Below are positions 28,645 to 40,421 of a stretch of DNA of 40,604 nt, in pieces. The stretch's first letter is position 1, and every line of letters begins with the position of its first letter. The stretch comes from Candidatus Burkholderia pumila (GTDB lineage Bacteria; Pseudomonadota; Gammaproteobacteria; Burkholderiales; Burkholderiaceae): positions 1 through 40,604 of the forward strand of contig LELG01000003.1 of assembly GCA_001045575.1 (NCBI GenBank). The letters run 5' to 3'. The notes under the pieces were generated by a model. It saw only the letters and a list, made by a program, of their open reading frames with translations. It was not told the origin of the DNA and ran no database searches. A program made the position numbers and the translations under genes.

Positions 28645-29427
28645 TTAACATGAAAGAGTGTCGGCCTTCTGCGATTGGGAAGCAAGCTGCGCGCTCGTGC
28701 GCCCAAAACGGCGCTCACGGCCGCCATACGATGCGATCGCGCGGTCGAGCGCGGCGTCGTCGAAATCGGGCCAATAGGTGTCGGTGAAATAGAACTCGGT
28801 GTACGCGAGCTGCCACAGCAGGAAGTTGCTAATGCGCTGCTCGCCGCCCGTACGGATGAACAGGTCCGGCTCAGGTGCGTACGCCATGCAGAGATGCTCG
28901 GCGAAGGACTCGCCGTCCACGCGCGCCAGGATGCCCTTTTCGAGCGATTCGGCAATCAGCTTTTTCGTCGCCTGCATGATGTCCCAGCGCCCGCCGTAAT
29001 TGGCGGCGATGGTCAACGTCAGGCGCGTGTTGCGCGCGGTCTTGGTTTCGGCGCGCTGGATAAGCGCGCGAATCTTGTCGTCGAACATGGCGATGTCGCC
29101 GACCACGCGCAGGCGGATGCCGTTGGCGTGCAGTTTGCCGATCTCGTGCTCCAGCGCGGTCACGAACAGACGCATCAGGAACGACACTTCTTCGGTCGGG
29201 CGACGCCAGTTTTCGGAACTGAACGCGAATAGCGTGACGAACTCGACGCCGCGCCGCGCGCAGCTTTCGACGGTCGCGCGCACCGCGTCGACGCCGCGGG
29301 TGTGACCGGCGACGCGCGGCAGGCGCCGTTCTATCGCCCAACGGCCGTTGCCGTCCATGATGATCGCGACGTGACGCGGGACAGCCGCGACATCGGGCAC
29401 GGTAACGGTCGAGCTGGTATAGATCAT
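28645..29427 (-). CDS. uppS: Undecaprenyl diphosphate synthase
   Basis: UppS condenses farnesyl diphosphate with isopentenyl diphosphates in cis to make the C55 lipid carrier for peptidoglycan and O-antigen. The protein of 260 residues from the ATG at 29427 has the cis-prenyltransferase signature [13 protein letters not shown] with catalytic Asp25. Also present are [20 protein letters not shown] and the C-terminal [20 protein letters not shown], then [13 protein letters not shown]. The first 15 residues are variable, and the longer frame adds 19 unlikely residues. It lies between frr and cdsA. Confidence 0.96.
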   Translation of the reverse strand: MIYTSSTVTVPDVAAVPRHVAIIMDGNGRWAIERRLPRVAGHTRGVDAVRATVESCARRGVEFVTLFAFSSENWRRPTEEVSFLMRLFVTALEHEIGKLHANGIRLRVVGDIAMFDDKIRALIQRAETKTARNTRLTLTIAANYGGRWDIMQATKKLIAESLEKGILARVDGESFAEHLCMAYAPEPDLFIRTGGEQRISNFLLWQLAYTEFYFTDTYWPDFDDAALDRAIASYGGRERRFGRTSAQLASQSQKADTLSC

Positions 29428-29518
29428 GGCCACTGAATCTTGGAATTTGAGGGGGTGATAGCCAGAGCCGACTATAAACAACACAACACGCGCGACTGGC
29501 AGAACCGTCTCTACGGCC

Positions 29519-30079
29519 TCACACCGTCATGATTTCGGCTTCTTTGGTCTGGACCAGCTTGTCGATCTCGGCCACGGACTTGTCCGTCAGCTTCTGAACG
29601 TCTTCGCTTGCGCGGCGCTCGTCGTTTTCCGAGATTTCCTTGTCCTTCACGAACTTCTTCAGTTGCTCGTTGGCGTCACGGCGCAGATTGCGCACGGCGA
29701 CCTTGGCGGTCTCGCCTTCGCTCTTGACGACCTTCGTCAGTTCGCGGCGGCGCTCTTCGGTCAGCGCGGGCATCGGCACGCGGATCAGATCGCCTTGCGT
29801 GGCCGGGTTCAGACCGAGATCCGACTCACGAATCGCCTTCTCGACGATAGCGACCATCTTCTTTTCCCACAGATGCACACCGATCGTGCGCGCGTCGACG
29901 AGCGTCATGTTCGCCACTTGCGAGATGGGCACGTTCGAACCGTAGTAATCGACCTGAATGTGATCGAGCAAGCCGGTATGTGCGCGGCCTGTGCGAATCT
30001 TGGCGAGATCGGCCTTGAATGCTTCGATTGACCGCTGCATCTTCTGGTCGACGCTCTTTTTAATGTCAGCCACACTCAT
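29519..30079 (-). CDS. frr: Ribosome recycling factor
   Basis: RRF, with EF-G, splits ribosomes after termination. The 186 residues have the three-helix-bundle domain ([60 protein letters not shown]) and the hinge domain near residues 30-105. The start ATG at 30079 is set by GGAGG with 5-base spacing (GGAGGTTCAAATG). An upstream TTG in frame would include that Shine-Dalgarno sequence. It lies downstream of pyrH. Confidence 0.97.
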   Translation of the reverse strand: MSVADIKKSVDQKMQRSIEAFKADLAKIRTGRAHTGLLDHIQVDYYGSNVPISQVANMTLVDARTIGVHLWEKKMVAIVEKAIRESDLGLNPATQGDLIRVPMPALTEERRRELTKVVKSEGETAKVAVRNLRRDANEQLKKFVKDKEISENDERRASEDVQKLTDKSVAEIDKLVQTKEAEIMTV

Positions 30080-30172
30080 TTGAACCTCCAAACCTTGGTT
30101 TTACCTGTGATGACGGCGCGTTCCGCGCGAAAGCGTAAGCCCCGCGCGCCGCGCCCGATACAACGCGAGAGT

Positions 30173-30886
30173 TTACACGTGGACGAGCGTCCCTTCGTCG
30201 TCACCCTGCACGATGCGCTTGAGCGCACCGGGCTTGTTGATCGAGAACACGCAGATCGGCAGCTTCTGGTCGCGGCACAGCGCGAATGCGGTGGCGTCCA
30301 TCACCTGCAGATTCTTGCCGATGGCTTCGTCAAAGCTGATCGTGCTGTAGCGCGTGGCGCTCGGATCTTTCTTCGGGTCGGCGGAGTATACGCCCTCGAC
30401 CTTCGTCGCCTTCAACACCACTTCGGCGCCGACTTCCGAGCCGCGCAAGGCAGCGGCCGTGTCCGTCGTGAAGAACGGATTGCCGGTGCCGGCCGCGAAG
30501 ATCACGACTTTGCCTTCTTCCAGCTGGCGAATGGCGCGGGGACGGATGTACGGCTCGACGACCTGATCCATGCGCAGCGCCGACTGCACGCGCGCTTCGA
30601 TGCCCGCGTGACGCATGGCGTCCTGCAGCGCCAACGCGTTCATCATGGTGGCGAGCATGCCCATGTAGTCGGCGGTTGCGCGGTCCATGCCGGCCGCGCC
30701 GCCCGCGACACCGCGGAAGATGTTGCCGCCGCCGATCACGACGGCCAGTTGCGTGCCCAATCGCACCACTTCCGCGACGTCCGCCACCATCCTTTCGATC
30801 GTTGCGCGATTGATGCCGAAAGCACCGTCGCCCATGAGGGCTTCGCCGGAGAGTTTGAGGAGTACGCGTTTGTAGGCTGTGGGCAT
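30173..30886 (-). CDS. pyrH: UMP kinase
   Basis: PyrH phosphorylates UMP to UDP in pyrimidine nucleotide synthesis. It is an amino-acid-kinase-fold hexamer regulated by GTP and UTP. The 237 residues start [20 protein letters not shown] at the ATG at 30886. They include [40 protein letters not shown] and [20 protein letters not shown]. The C-terminal part has [16 protein letters not shown] and ends near [15 protein letters not shown]. It is intact and in the conserved order rpsB-tsf-pyrH-frr. Confidence 0.97.
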   Translation of the reverse strand: MPTAYKRVLLKLSGEALMGDGAFGINRATIERMVADVAEVVRLGTQLAVVIGGGNIFRGVAGGAAGMDRATADYMGMLATMMNALALQDAMRHAGIEARVQSALRMDQVVEPYIRPRAIRQLEEGKVVIFAAGTGNPFFTTDTAAALRGSEVGAEVVLKATKVEGVYSADPKKDPSATRYSTISFDEAIGKNLQVMDATAFALCRDQKLPICVFSINKPGALKRIVQGDDEGTLVHV

Positions 30887-30965
30887 ATGAGTTTCCGATC
30901 GCGCCGCGGAGGGTTGCAACGACGTAGAACTGTAGGGGTGCAACAATATTTACCGCAAGCGGCCC

Positions 30966-30999
30966 CGCGTGTGCCCGCATCGGGCGGCGGGCACACGCG
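30966..30999. promoter_or_regulatory. Perfect 13-bp hairpin between tsf and pyrH
   Basis: CGCGTGTGCCCGC (30966-30978) and GCGGGCACACGCG (30987-30999) pair perfectly around an 8-base loop. No T run follows on the minus strand. It lies 36 bases past the tsf stop, in the 149-base gap before pyrH, so an attenuating or mRNA-protecting role is plausible. Confidence 0.6.
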
Positions 31000-31035
31000 T
31001 ACAAAGGTTAACCCTAATCAGACGTGCCCGCTGCT

Positions 31036-31920
31036 TCACGACTGCTTTGCCGTAGCGACTTGCGCCGCCACTTCTGCCGCGAAGTCGTCGACACGCTTTT
31101 CGATGCCTTCGCCGACCACGAACAGCGAGAATTTCTGTACCGATGCGTTGTTCGCCTTCAGGTACTGTTCGATCGTCTGCTTGTCATTCTTCACGAACGG
31201 CTGGTTCAGCAGCGACACTTCCTTCAGGTATTTCTGGATCGAGGAGCCATTGACCATTTTTGCAACGATTTCAGCCGGCTTGCCCGACTCGGCCGCCTCT
31301 TGCTCGGCGATGCTGCGTTCCTTGGCGATCAGGTCCGCCGGCACTTCGTCCGATGACAGCGAGACCGGCTTCATTGCTGCAACGTGCATGGCCACATTCT
31401 TGCCGACCTGCTCGTCCGCGCCCGTGAACTCGACCAGCACGCCGATACGCGTGCCGTGCAGGTATGCCGCGACCTTGTTCGCCGACTCGAAACGCACGAA
31501 ACGGCGGATCGACAGGTTTTCACCGATCTTGCCGAGCAGCGCCAGGCGCACAGCGTTGACCGTCGAGCTTTTCAGCGGCAGCGTCAACAAAGCAGTGACG
31601 TCAGCCGGGTTGCTCTTGGCGACCAGTTCAGCAATCGTCTTGCCGAAAGCCAGGAAATCGTCGTTCTTGGCAACGAAGTCGGTTTCGCAGTTCAATTCGA
31701 CCAGCGCGCCCACGCCGCCTTCGACGTGTGCCGTCACGATGCCTTCAGCCGTCACGCGCGATGCCGCCTTGCTCGCCTTGTTGCCGAGCTTCACGCGCAG
31801 CAGTTCTTCAGCGCGCGCCATGTCGCCGTCGGCTTCTATCAGCGCCTTCTTGCATTCCATCATCGGCGCATCGGTCTTCGCGCGCAGCTCTGCCACAATG
31901 CTTGCGGTAATTGCCGCCAT
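31036..31920 (-). CDS. tsf: Elongation factor Ts
   Basis: EF-Ts regenerates EF-Tu-GTP by nucleotide exchange. The 294 residues have the UBA-like N-terminus ([20 protein letters not shown]), the core motif [17 protein letters not shown] and the dimerisation region. The C-terminal helix is [19 protein letters not shown]. Two adjacent ATGs are possible. The second, at 31920, has AAGGAG with 6-base spacing, better than the first. It is separated from rpsB by a strong terminator-like hairpin that can reduce its transcription relative to rpsB. Confidence 0.97.
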   Translation of the reverse strand: MAAITASIVAELRAKTDAPMMECKKALIEADGDMARAEELLRVKLGNKASKAASRVTAEGIVTAHVEGGVGALVELNCETDFVAKNDDFLAFGKTIAELVAKSNPADVTALLTLPLKSSTVNAVRLALLGKIGENLSIRRFVRFESANKVAAYLHGTRIGVLVEFTGADEQVGKNVAMHVAAMKPVSLSSDEVPADLIAKERSIAEQEAAESGKPAEIVAKMVNGSSIQKYLKEVSLLNQPFVKNDKQTIEQYLKANNASVQKFSLFVVGEGIEKRVDDFAAEVAAQVATAKQS

Positions 31921-32011
31921 CATTCGCTCCTTGAGTCTGTTTGATACGTGCCGCGGGCTTTGAAAGGCAGGAAAAATTGGGCACTGTACTCACTTCAGTT
32001 TAAGCACGGCT

Positions 32012-32044
32012 AAAAAAAGGGGCCTTTCGCAAAGCCCCTTTTTT
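32012..32044. terminator. Terminator/attenuator between rpsB and tsf
   Basis: GGGG-C-CTTT (32019-32027), loop CGC and AAAGCCCC (32031-32038) form a stem with one bulged C. Seven A lie on one side and six T on the other, so it can act on both strands. A partial terminator at this place is known from rpsB-tsf operons of other proteobacteria. Confidence 0.8.
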
Positions 32045-32061
32045 GTCGGCCGCAGGCTCGA

Positions 32062-32814
32062 TTACGCCTCTGCGTTGACCTCGACGAACTCGTCGCCTTC
32101 GGCGTTACGCACGGCTTGAACAACGTCGTTGACCGCGTTGGCGCGGCCTTCGAGGATCGCGTCCGCCACGCCTTCCGCGTACAGCGACACAGCCTTCGAT
32201 GCGTCGTCGTTACCCGGAATGACGTAGTCAATGCCTTCCGGTGAGTGGTTCGTATCGACCACGGCGATGACCGGAATGCCGAGCTTCTTGGCTTCGGTAA
32301 CAGCAATCTTGTGGTAGCCGACGTCGATCACGAAGATCGCGTCCGGAATGCCGCCCATGTCCTTCACGCCGCCGATCGACTTTTGCAGCTTGGCGATTTC
32401 GCGTTCGAACAAGAGCGCTTCCTTCTTGCTCATGCGTTCAGCTTTGCCCGACTCCAGCGCCGCTTCCATGTCCTTCAGGCGCTTGATCGAAACCTTCAGC
32501 GTCTTGAAGTTGGTCAGCATGCCGCCGAGCCAGCGTGCGTTGACGTAAGGCATGCCAGCGCGCGCTGCTTCCTGAGCGATGGCGTCGCGCGACTGACGCT
32601 TCGTGCCGACGAAAAGGATCGTGCCGCGGTTCGCGGCCAACTGGCGCACATACTTCAGCGCGTCGTTGTAGAGCGGCAGGGTCTTTTCGAGGTTGATGAT
32701 GTGAATTTTGTTGCGATGACCGAAGATGTACGGGACCATCTTGGGGTTCCAGAAGCGCGTTTGGTGACCGAAGTGGACACCTGCTTCTAGCATTTGACGC
32801 ATCGTGACTGCCAT
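32062..32814 (-). CDS. rpsB: 30S ribosomal protein S2
   Basis: S2 binds at the back of the 30S subunit late in assembly and is needed for S1 binding. The 250 residues start [20 protein letters not shown] and contain [58 protein letters not shown] and [20 protein letters not shown], all conserved. GGAGA lies 8-12 bases upstream of the ATG at 32814. A leader of about 240 bases precedes it from a recognisable promoter. Confidence 0.98.
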   Translation of the reverse strand: MAVTMRQMLEAGVHFGHQTRFWNPKMVPYIFGHRNKIHIINLEKTLPLYNDALKYVRQLAANRGTILFVGTKRQSRDAIAQEAARAGMPYVNARWLGGMLTNFKTLKVSIKRLKDMEAALESGKAERMSKKEALLFEREIAKLQKSIGGVKDMGGIPDAIFVIDVGYHKIAVTEAKKLGIPVIAVVDTNHSPEGIDYVIPGNDDASKAVSLYAEGVADAILEGRANAVNDVVQAVRNAEGDEFVEVNAEA

Positions 32815-32945
32815 GAAATTCTCCGCGAGGGTTAGGTCTTAAGTCGGCTGCCGCATCCCGCTCCCCATTTTTTTGCTAATGCTGTGCGAGACACCCTGGG
32901 TACTGCCGGCTTGAGTTTCGATTTACGACTTACTAGCCTTACTGG

Positions 32946-32970
32946 GCGAAATCGAACAATTTGATTTCGC
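32946..32970 (-). promoter_or_regulatory. Hairpin in the rpsB leader
   Basis: GCGAAATC (32946-32953) pairs with GATTTCGC (32963-32970) around a 9-base loop, inside the untranslated leader of rpsB. S2 is known to repress its own operon in E. coli through the mRNA leader. Whether this element does so is inference. Confidence 0.4.
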
Positions 32971-33061
32971 TTCGATTAATCCCATTTAACTCGCCGTAAA
33001 AAAATCAATCAGATTGTCCGACGATTTCGTGACGACAATGTGGATTAGGACTTACTTGATA

Positions 33062-33091
33062 AGTATAGCATGTGAGGATTACCGGGCTCAA
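33062..33091 (-). promoter_or_regulatory. Promoter of rpsB
   Basis: On the minus strand, TTGAGC (33091-33086) and TATACT (33067-33062) are separated by 18 bases, a good match to a sigma-70 promoter. Transcription would begin near 33055, about 240 bases upstream of the rpsB ATG. Confidence 0.6.
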
Positions 33092-33239
33092 GCCGTCCGG
33101 TGAAACACGAAATCTCAGCCCAAGCACACCCGCGCCAGGCCCCGCGCGCCCGAGAATCCCGCTGCGGCGCATTTTTTAAGGTGCGATAATGTCGCTTTCG
33201 CCCCGCACGGCGCGCATACACGAATTTCGAGCCACAGTC

Positions 33240-34062
33240 ATGTCAATTACGCTGAAAAACGACCACGATATCGCGCAGATGCGCATCGCCTGCCGGCTCG
33301 CCAGCGAAGTGCTCGATTTCATCACACCGCACATCGTTCCGGGCGTAATGACCGAGGAACTCGACCGCCTCTGCCACGAATTCAGTGAAGGAGCATTGCA
33401 CGGTTCCCCCACCGCTCAATTCAATTACCAGCCGCCGGGCTACCCGCCGTATCCGAAGACCACCTGCATTTCCGTCAACGATATGATCTGCCACGGTATT
33501 CCCGGCGACAAGGTGCTCAAGAACAGCGATGCGCTGAATATCGACATCACCGTCATCAAGGATGGCTACTTCGGCGATACGAGCCGCATGTTCATCGTGG
33601 GCGATGGCTCGATCATGGCGAAGCGCCTCGTGCAAACGCCCTTCGACTGGCATGTGGCTCGGCATCGATCAGGTGCGGCCGGGCGCGCATCTGGGCGATA
33701 TCGGCGCGGCCATTCAAGAAGCACGCGGAGTCGCAAGGCTACAGTCGTGCGCGAATATTGCGGGCATGGGGCATCGGCCAGGTTTTCCATGAAGAACCGC
33801 AAGTGCTGCTTTACGCGGGCGCGCGGGCACGGGCATCGAATTGCAGGCGGGCATGATCTTCACTGTCCAGCCGATGATCAACGCCGGCAAGCGGGATATC
33901 CGCACGATGCCCGACCAGTGGACCGTCAAGACGCGCGACCGCAGTCTGTCCACGCAATGGGAACATACCGTGCCCGTCACGCCTACGGGTTATGAAGTGC
34001 TGACCGTGTCCACCGGCACACAAGCACCGTCGCAATTGATCGCGGTCACGGCCACCGCTTGA
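33240..34062 (+). pseudogene. map: Methionine aminopeptidase, five indels
   Basis: Map removes the initiator methionine from new proteins. The first 135 residues from the ATG at 33240 are normal (MSITLKNDHDIAQMRIACRL, YPPYPKTTCISVNDMICHGI, DALNIDITVIKDGYFGDTSR with the first metal-ligand Asp residues). Between 33650 and 33825 five length changes occur: an extra G in GACTGGCATG, an extra A in CAAGAAGC, two bases lost in TACAGTCGTG, two extra G in CATGGGGCATC and two extra bases in TACGCGGGCGCG. The third metal-ligand region VVREYCGHG lies between them. The frame is then restored for IELQAGMIFTVQPMINAGKR and the C-terminus. As written it is dead. It lies between rpsB (divergent) and glnD, its conserved place. 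Confidence 0.9.
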
Positions 34063-34132
34063 TTTCACGTTTTCATGCGCGCCAGTCCGGCCGGGCGGGG
34101 CGCGACTCTTCCCTCGCCTTCGCGTCCAATCC

Positions 34133-36718
34133 ATGAGCAGCACCGCCGCCGTCACCTCGCCTTGTGAAACGCTGCGCGCCGCCTACAAAGCGTCTAAGGC
34201 TGGGCTGATCGAACGCTTCCAAAACGCCACCAGCGTTGAGGCGCTGATGCAGGCGCTCGCCCGTGCCACCAACGACGCCCTCGCCGGCGCCTGGACCGCG
34301 TGCGACATGCCCGCCGATACCGCGCTCGTCGCCGTCGGCGGCTACGGTCGCGGCGAGCTTGCGCCCTATTCCGATGTCGATATCCTCGTGCTGCTGCCCG
34401 ACACCGCATCGGACGACGATGCCGGGCTGAACGGCCGCATCGAGCAGTTCATCGGCATGGGATGGGACCTCGGGCTAGATATCAGCAGCAGCGTGCGCTC
34501 GGTGGAACAGTGTATCGGCGAGGCGGCAAACGACATCACCGTGCAGACGTCGCTGCTTGAAGCGCGGCGCATTTGCGGTGATGCATCGCTCTTCGATCGC
34601 TTTTCGGCTCGCTATCAGGAAACGCTCGATCCGCGCGCGTTCTTCCAGGCGAAAGTACTGGAAATGCGCCAGAGGCACGCGAAGTTTCAGGACACGCCGT
34701 ACAGCCTGGAGCCGAACATCAAGGAAAATCCGGGCGGATTGCGCGATCTGCAACTGATTCTGTGGATCGCGCGGGCGGCGGGTTTCGGCAGCAACTGGCG
34801 CGAACTGGATACGCGAAGTCTGATCACCGAACGCGAAGCGCGCGAATTGCGCCGCAACGAAGGCTTCCTGAAGATGCTACGAGCGCGGCTGCATGTGATT
34901 GCCAGGCGTCGTCAGGACATTCTCGTTTTCGATCTGCAAACGCCGCTCGCGGAAAGCTTCGGCTTCAAGGCGACCGCCGCCAAGCGTGCCAGCGAGCAGA
35001 TGATGCGCCGCTATTACTGGTCCGCGAAGGCCGTCACGCAGCTTGCGACCATTCTGATCCAGAACGTGGAAGCGCAGCTTTTGCCATCGACGAGCAGCAT
35101 CACGCGTGTGATTTCCGGGCGTTTCGTCGAGAAGCAAGGCATGCTGGAAATCGTCCGCGACGATGTCTTCGAGCGCGAGCCGCACGCCATTCTCGAAGCG
35201 TTCCTGCTGTACGAACAGACGCGCGGCATCAAGGGTTTGTCGGCGCGCACGCTGCGCGCGATCTATAACGCCCGCGACCTGATGGACTGCAACTGGCGCC
35301 GCGATCCGGAAAATCGCCGTCTGTTCATGGAGATTCTGAAGCAGCCCGAAGGCATTACGCATGCGCTGAGGTTGATGAACCAGACGAGTGTGCTCGAGCG
35401 CTATCTGCTGAATTTCCGGCGCATCGTCGGGCAGATGCAGCACGATCTATATCACGTCTACACGGTCGATCAACACATCCTGATGGTGCTACGCAACTTG
35501 CGCCGTTTCGCCATTGTCGAATATGCGCACGAGTACCCGTTCTGTAGCCAATTGATGGGCAACTTCGAGCGTCCGTGGGTACTCTACGTCGCCGCGCTGT
35601 TCCACGACATCGCCAAGGGTCGCGGCGGCGATCACTCGACGCTCGGCATGGCCGATGTTCGCCGCTTCTGCCGCGAACACGACATTGGCCAGGACGACAG
35701 CGATCTCTTCGTGTGGCTCGTGCAGCAACACCTGACGATGAGCTACGTCGCGCAAAAGCAGGACACGAGCGATCCGGAAGTCATCAAGCAGTTCGCGTCC
35801 GTCGTGAAGACCGAACGGCGGCTGAAGGCGCTCTATCTGCTGACGGTCGCGGATATTCGCGGCACCTCGCCCAAGGTCTGGAACAACTGGAAGGGCAAAT
35901 TGCTGGAAGACCTGTATCGCGCGACGCTCAATGTGCTGGGCGGCGCGCAGCCGGATACGCATTCGGAGCTTCAGTCGCGTCAGGAAGCGGCGCTCACGCT
36001 GCTGCGGCTGGAAACCGTGCCGGAAGGCGCGCAGAAGAAACTGTGGGATCAGCTCGACGTCGGCTATTTCCTGCGTCACGATCCCGCTGATATCGCCTGG
36101 CAGACGCGCGTGCTGTATCGCCATGTCAAAAGCGATGAACCAATTGTGCGGGCGCGGCCCTCGCCCATCGGCGCGGCGTTGCAGGTTTTGGTGTACGTGA
36201 AGGACCGCCCGGATCTGTTCGCGGGCATCTGCGCGTACTTCGACAAAAACGGCCTGTCCGTGCTTGATGCCCGCGTGACAACCACGCGTCACGGTTACGC
36301 ACTGGACAACTTCCTGGTCGCGCATCCGGATCAAGATGACAATTATCGCGATATCGCCAATCTCGTCGAGCAGCAACTGGCCGCGTTGCTGAACGATGAA
36401 AGCATCCTTCCCGAGCCCTCCAAAGGACACGTGTCGCGGCTGGGGCGCACTTTCCCGGTCACGCCGCGCGTCGATCTTCGACCCGACGAGCGTGGCCAGT
36501 ATTACATCCTGTCCGTATCGGCGAACGATCGGCAGGGTCTTCTTTATTCGATCGCGCGAGTGCTCGCGCAACACCGGATCGGTGTGCAGGCGGCGCGTAT
36601 CAATAATACGCTCGGCGAACGCGTCGAAGACGTGTTTTTGCTCGATGGCCGGGGCTTGTCGTCCAATCGGACGCAGATTCAAGTGGAAACGGAACTGCTG
36701 CGCGCGATCGCAGCTTGA
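34133..36718 (+). CDS. glnD: PII uridylyltransferase/uridylyl-removing enzyme
   Basis: GlnD senses glutamine and adds or removes UMP on PII proteins, controlling nitrogen assimilation. The 861 residues have the nucleotidyltransferase motif [15 protein letters not shown] at 69-83 and an HD domain with [14 protein letters not shown]. Two C-terminal ACT domains follow ([20 protein letters not shown] and [20 protein letters not shown]). The length is typical and there is no damage, in contrast to both neighbours. The start ATG at 34133 leaves 70 bases after the map stop. Confidence 0.97.
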   Translation: MSSTAAVTSPCETLRAAYKASKAGLIERFQNATSVEALMQALARATNDALAGAWTACDMPADTALVAVGGYGRGELAPYSDVDILVLLPDTASDDDAGLNGRIEQFIGMGWDLGLDISSSVRSVEQCIGEAANDITVQTSLLEARRICGDASLFDRFSARYQETLDPRAFFQAKVLEMRQRHAKFQDTPYSLEPNIKENPGGLRDLQLILWIARAAGFGSNWRELDTRSLITEREARELRRNEGFLKMLRARLHVIARRRQDILVFDLQTPLAESFGFKATAAKRASEQMMRRYYWSAKAVTQLATILIQNVEAQLLPSTSSITRVISGRFVEKQGMLEIVRDDVFEREPHAILEAFLLYEQTRGIKGLSARTLRAIYNARDLMDCNWRRDPENRRLFMEILKQPEGITHALRLMNQTSVLERYLLNFRRIVGQMQHDLYHVYTVDQHILMVLRNLRRFAIVEYAHEYPFCSQLMGNFERPWVLYVAALFHDIAKGRGGDHSTLGMADVRRFCREHDIGQDDSDLFVWLVQQHLTMSYVAQKQDTSDPEVIKQFASVVKTERRLKALYLLTVADIRGTSPKVWNNWKGKLLEDLYRATLNVLGGAQPDTHSELQSRQEAALTLLRLETVPEGAQKKLWDQLDVGYFLRHDPADIAWQTRVLYRHVKSDEPIVRARPSPIGAALQVLVYVKDRPDLFAGICAYFDKNGLSVLDARVTTTRHGYALDNFLVAHPDQDDNYRDIANLVEQQLAALLNDESILPEPSKGHVSRLGRTFPVTPRVDLRPDERGQYYILSVSANDRQGLLYSIARVLAQHRIGVQAARINNTLGERVEDVFLLDGRGLSSNRTQIQVETELLRAIAA

Positions 36719-36724
36719 AAATTT

Positions 36725-37618
36725 ATGCGCGTCAAACTGACAGCCAAACATTCGCGTCCGACTTCGACGACGCGTTCGCCGGTGCGAGCCGGCACTTCCA
36801 CGGGGCGCAAGTCTTTGCGGGCGGAGACGCAGGAGCGTTCTGCTTCGGGCGGGCGTCCCGCTGGTTTCAAGGAAACGAAATCGGGCGACGTCCGCGGAAG
36901 TTTTGCCTCGAAGCGTGAAGGTGCGCCGGGGGAACGGCGCGAGTTCAAATCGCGTGGCGATGACTCGCGCGGCGGATTGGCTGAGCGCAGCGAACGACGC
37001 CCATTTGCACGTGGCGACCGGCAGGAACGCGGCGATGAGCGCCGCGAGTTCAAACCGCGCAGCGCTGAACACCGACAAACCGCACCACCACAAAGACGGC
37101 CTCATGCGCCTGTCCAAGGTAATGTCCGAACTCGGCCTCTGCTCGCGCCGCGAAGCGGACGAGTGAATCGAAAAAGGCTGGGTCCTCGTCGACGGCCAAG
37201 TTGTCGATGCGCTCAGCACGCGCATCGATCCGACCGCGGACATTCAGATCCTGCCCACTGCCCACTCGGCCCAGTCGCAACTGGTCACGATCCTGTTGCA
37301 CAAGCCCGTCGGCTACGTGTCCGGTCAGGCCGAAGACGGCTACGAACCCGCCGTGGTGCTGATCAACCCGGACAACCGCTGGGACAAAGACCGCTCCAAT
37401 ATCCGCTTCCAGCCGAACCATCTGCACACGCTCGCGGCCGACGACGGCTCGAAGCGTTGCTTGCGCTCCGTGACGAAGTTGTCGTGATGAACCCGGGCGT
37501 CGGTGAAATCGTCATCGCGCGCCTGCCGGACGGACGCCTGCAAGCGTCCGCCAATCCTGCCCACGTGGCGCTCTTCCGTCAGCCCGACACCAACGGGAAC
37601 ACGAAAACTTTCGCCTGA
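36725..37618 (+). pseudogene. RluB/RluF-type pseudouridine synthase, broken and missing its catalytic domain
   Basis: An Arg/Ser-rich low-complexity N-terminus (MRVKLTAKHSRPTSTTRSPV) runs in one frame to about 37075. The S4 RNA-binding domain is in the next frame (MRLSKVMSELGLCSRREADE), followed by TGA at 37164 where TGG (Trp) is expected, then IEKGWVLVDGQVVDALSTRI. LLHKPVGYVSGQAEDGYEPA then begins the synthase domain. After FQPNHLHTLA the expected catalytic segment (GRLD with its Asp) is absent. About 40 residues in another frame (RRLEALLALRDEVVVMNPGV, ARLPDGRLQASANPAHVAL) end at 37618. I do not recognise that tail. Large internal loss is the likeliest explanation. It follows glnD by 6 bases. 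Confidence 0.75.
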
Positions 37619-37623
37619 AAAGC

Positions 37624-37654
37624 AAAAAAGCCGCTCAACTTCGAGCGGCTTTTT
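37624..37654. terminator. Bidirectional terminator between the pseudouridine synthase and def
   Basis: GCCGCTC (37630-37636), loop AACTTC and GAGCGGC (37643-37649) form a stem with AAAAAA before it and TTTTT after it. It ends both convergent transcripts. Confidence 0.9.
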
Positions 37655-37680
37655 AACGTGGCGATGCGGTTGAGAAAGCG

Positions 37681-40411
<2,731 letters not shown>

Positions 40412-40421
40412 GATCGGGAAA

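Noticed and set aside
30080-31963. A 627-codon plus-strand frame opposite pyrH and tsf
   Set aside because: It spans two well-identified genes and their intergenic hairpin on the other strand and has no protein family features.
35489-37243. A 584-codon minus-strand frame opposite glnD and the pseudouridine synthase
   Set aside because: It is antisense to glnD, which has all its catalytic motifs and full length. The frame has no recognisable domain.
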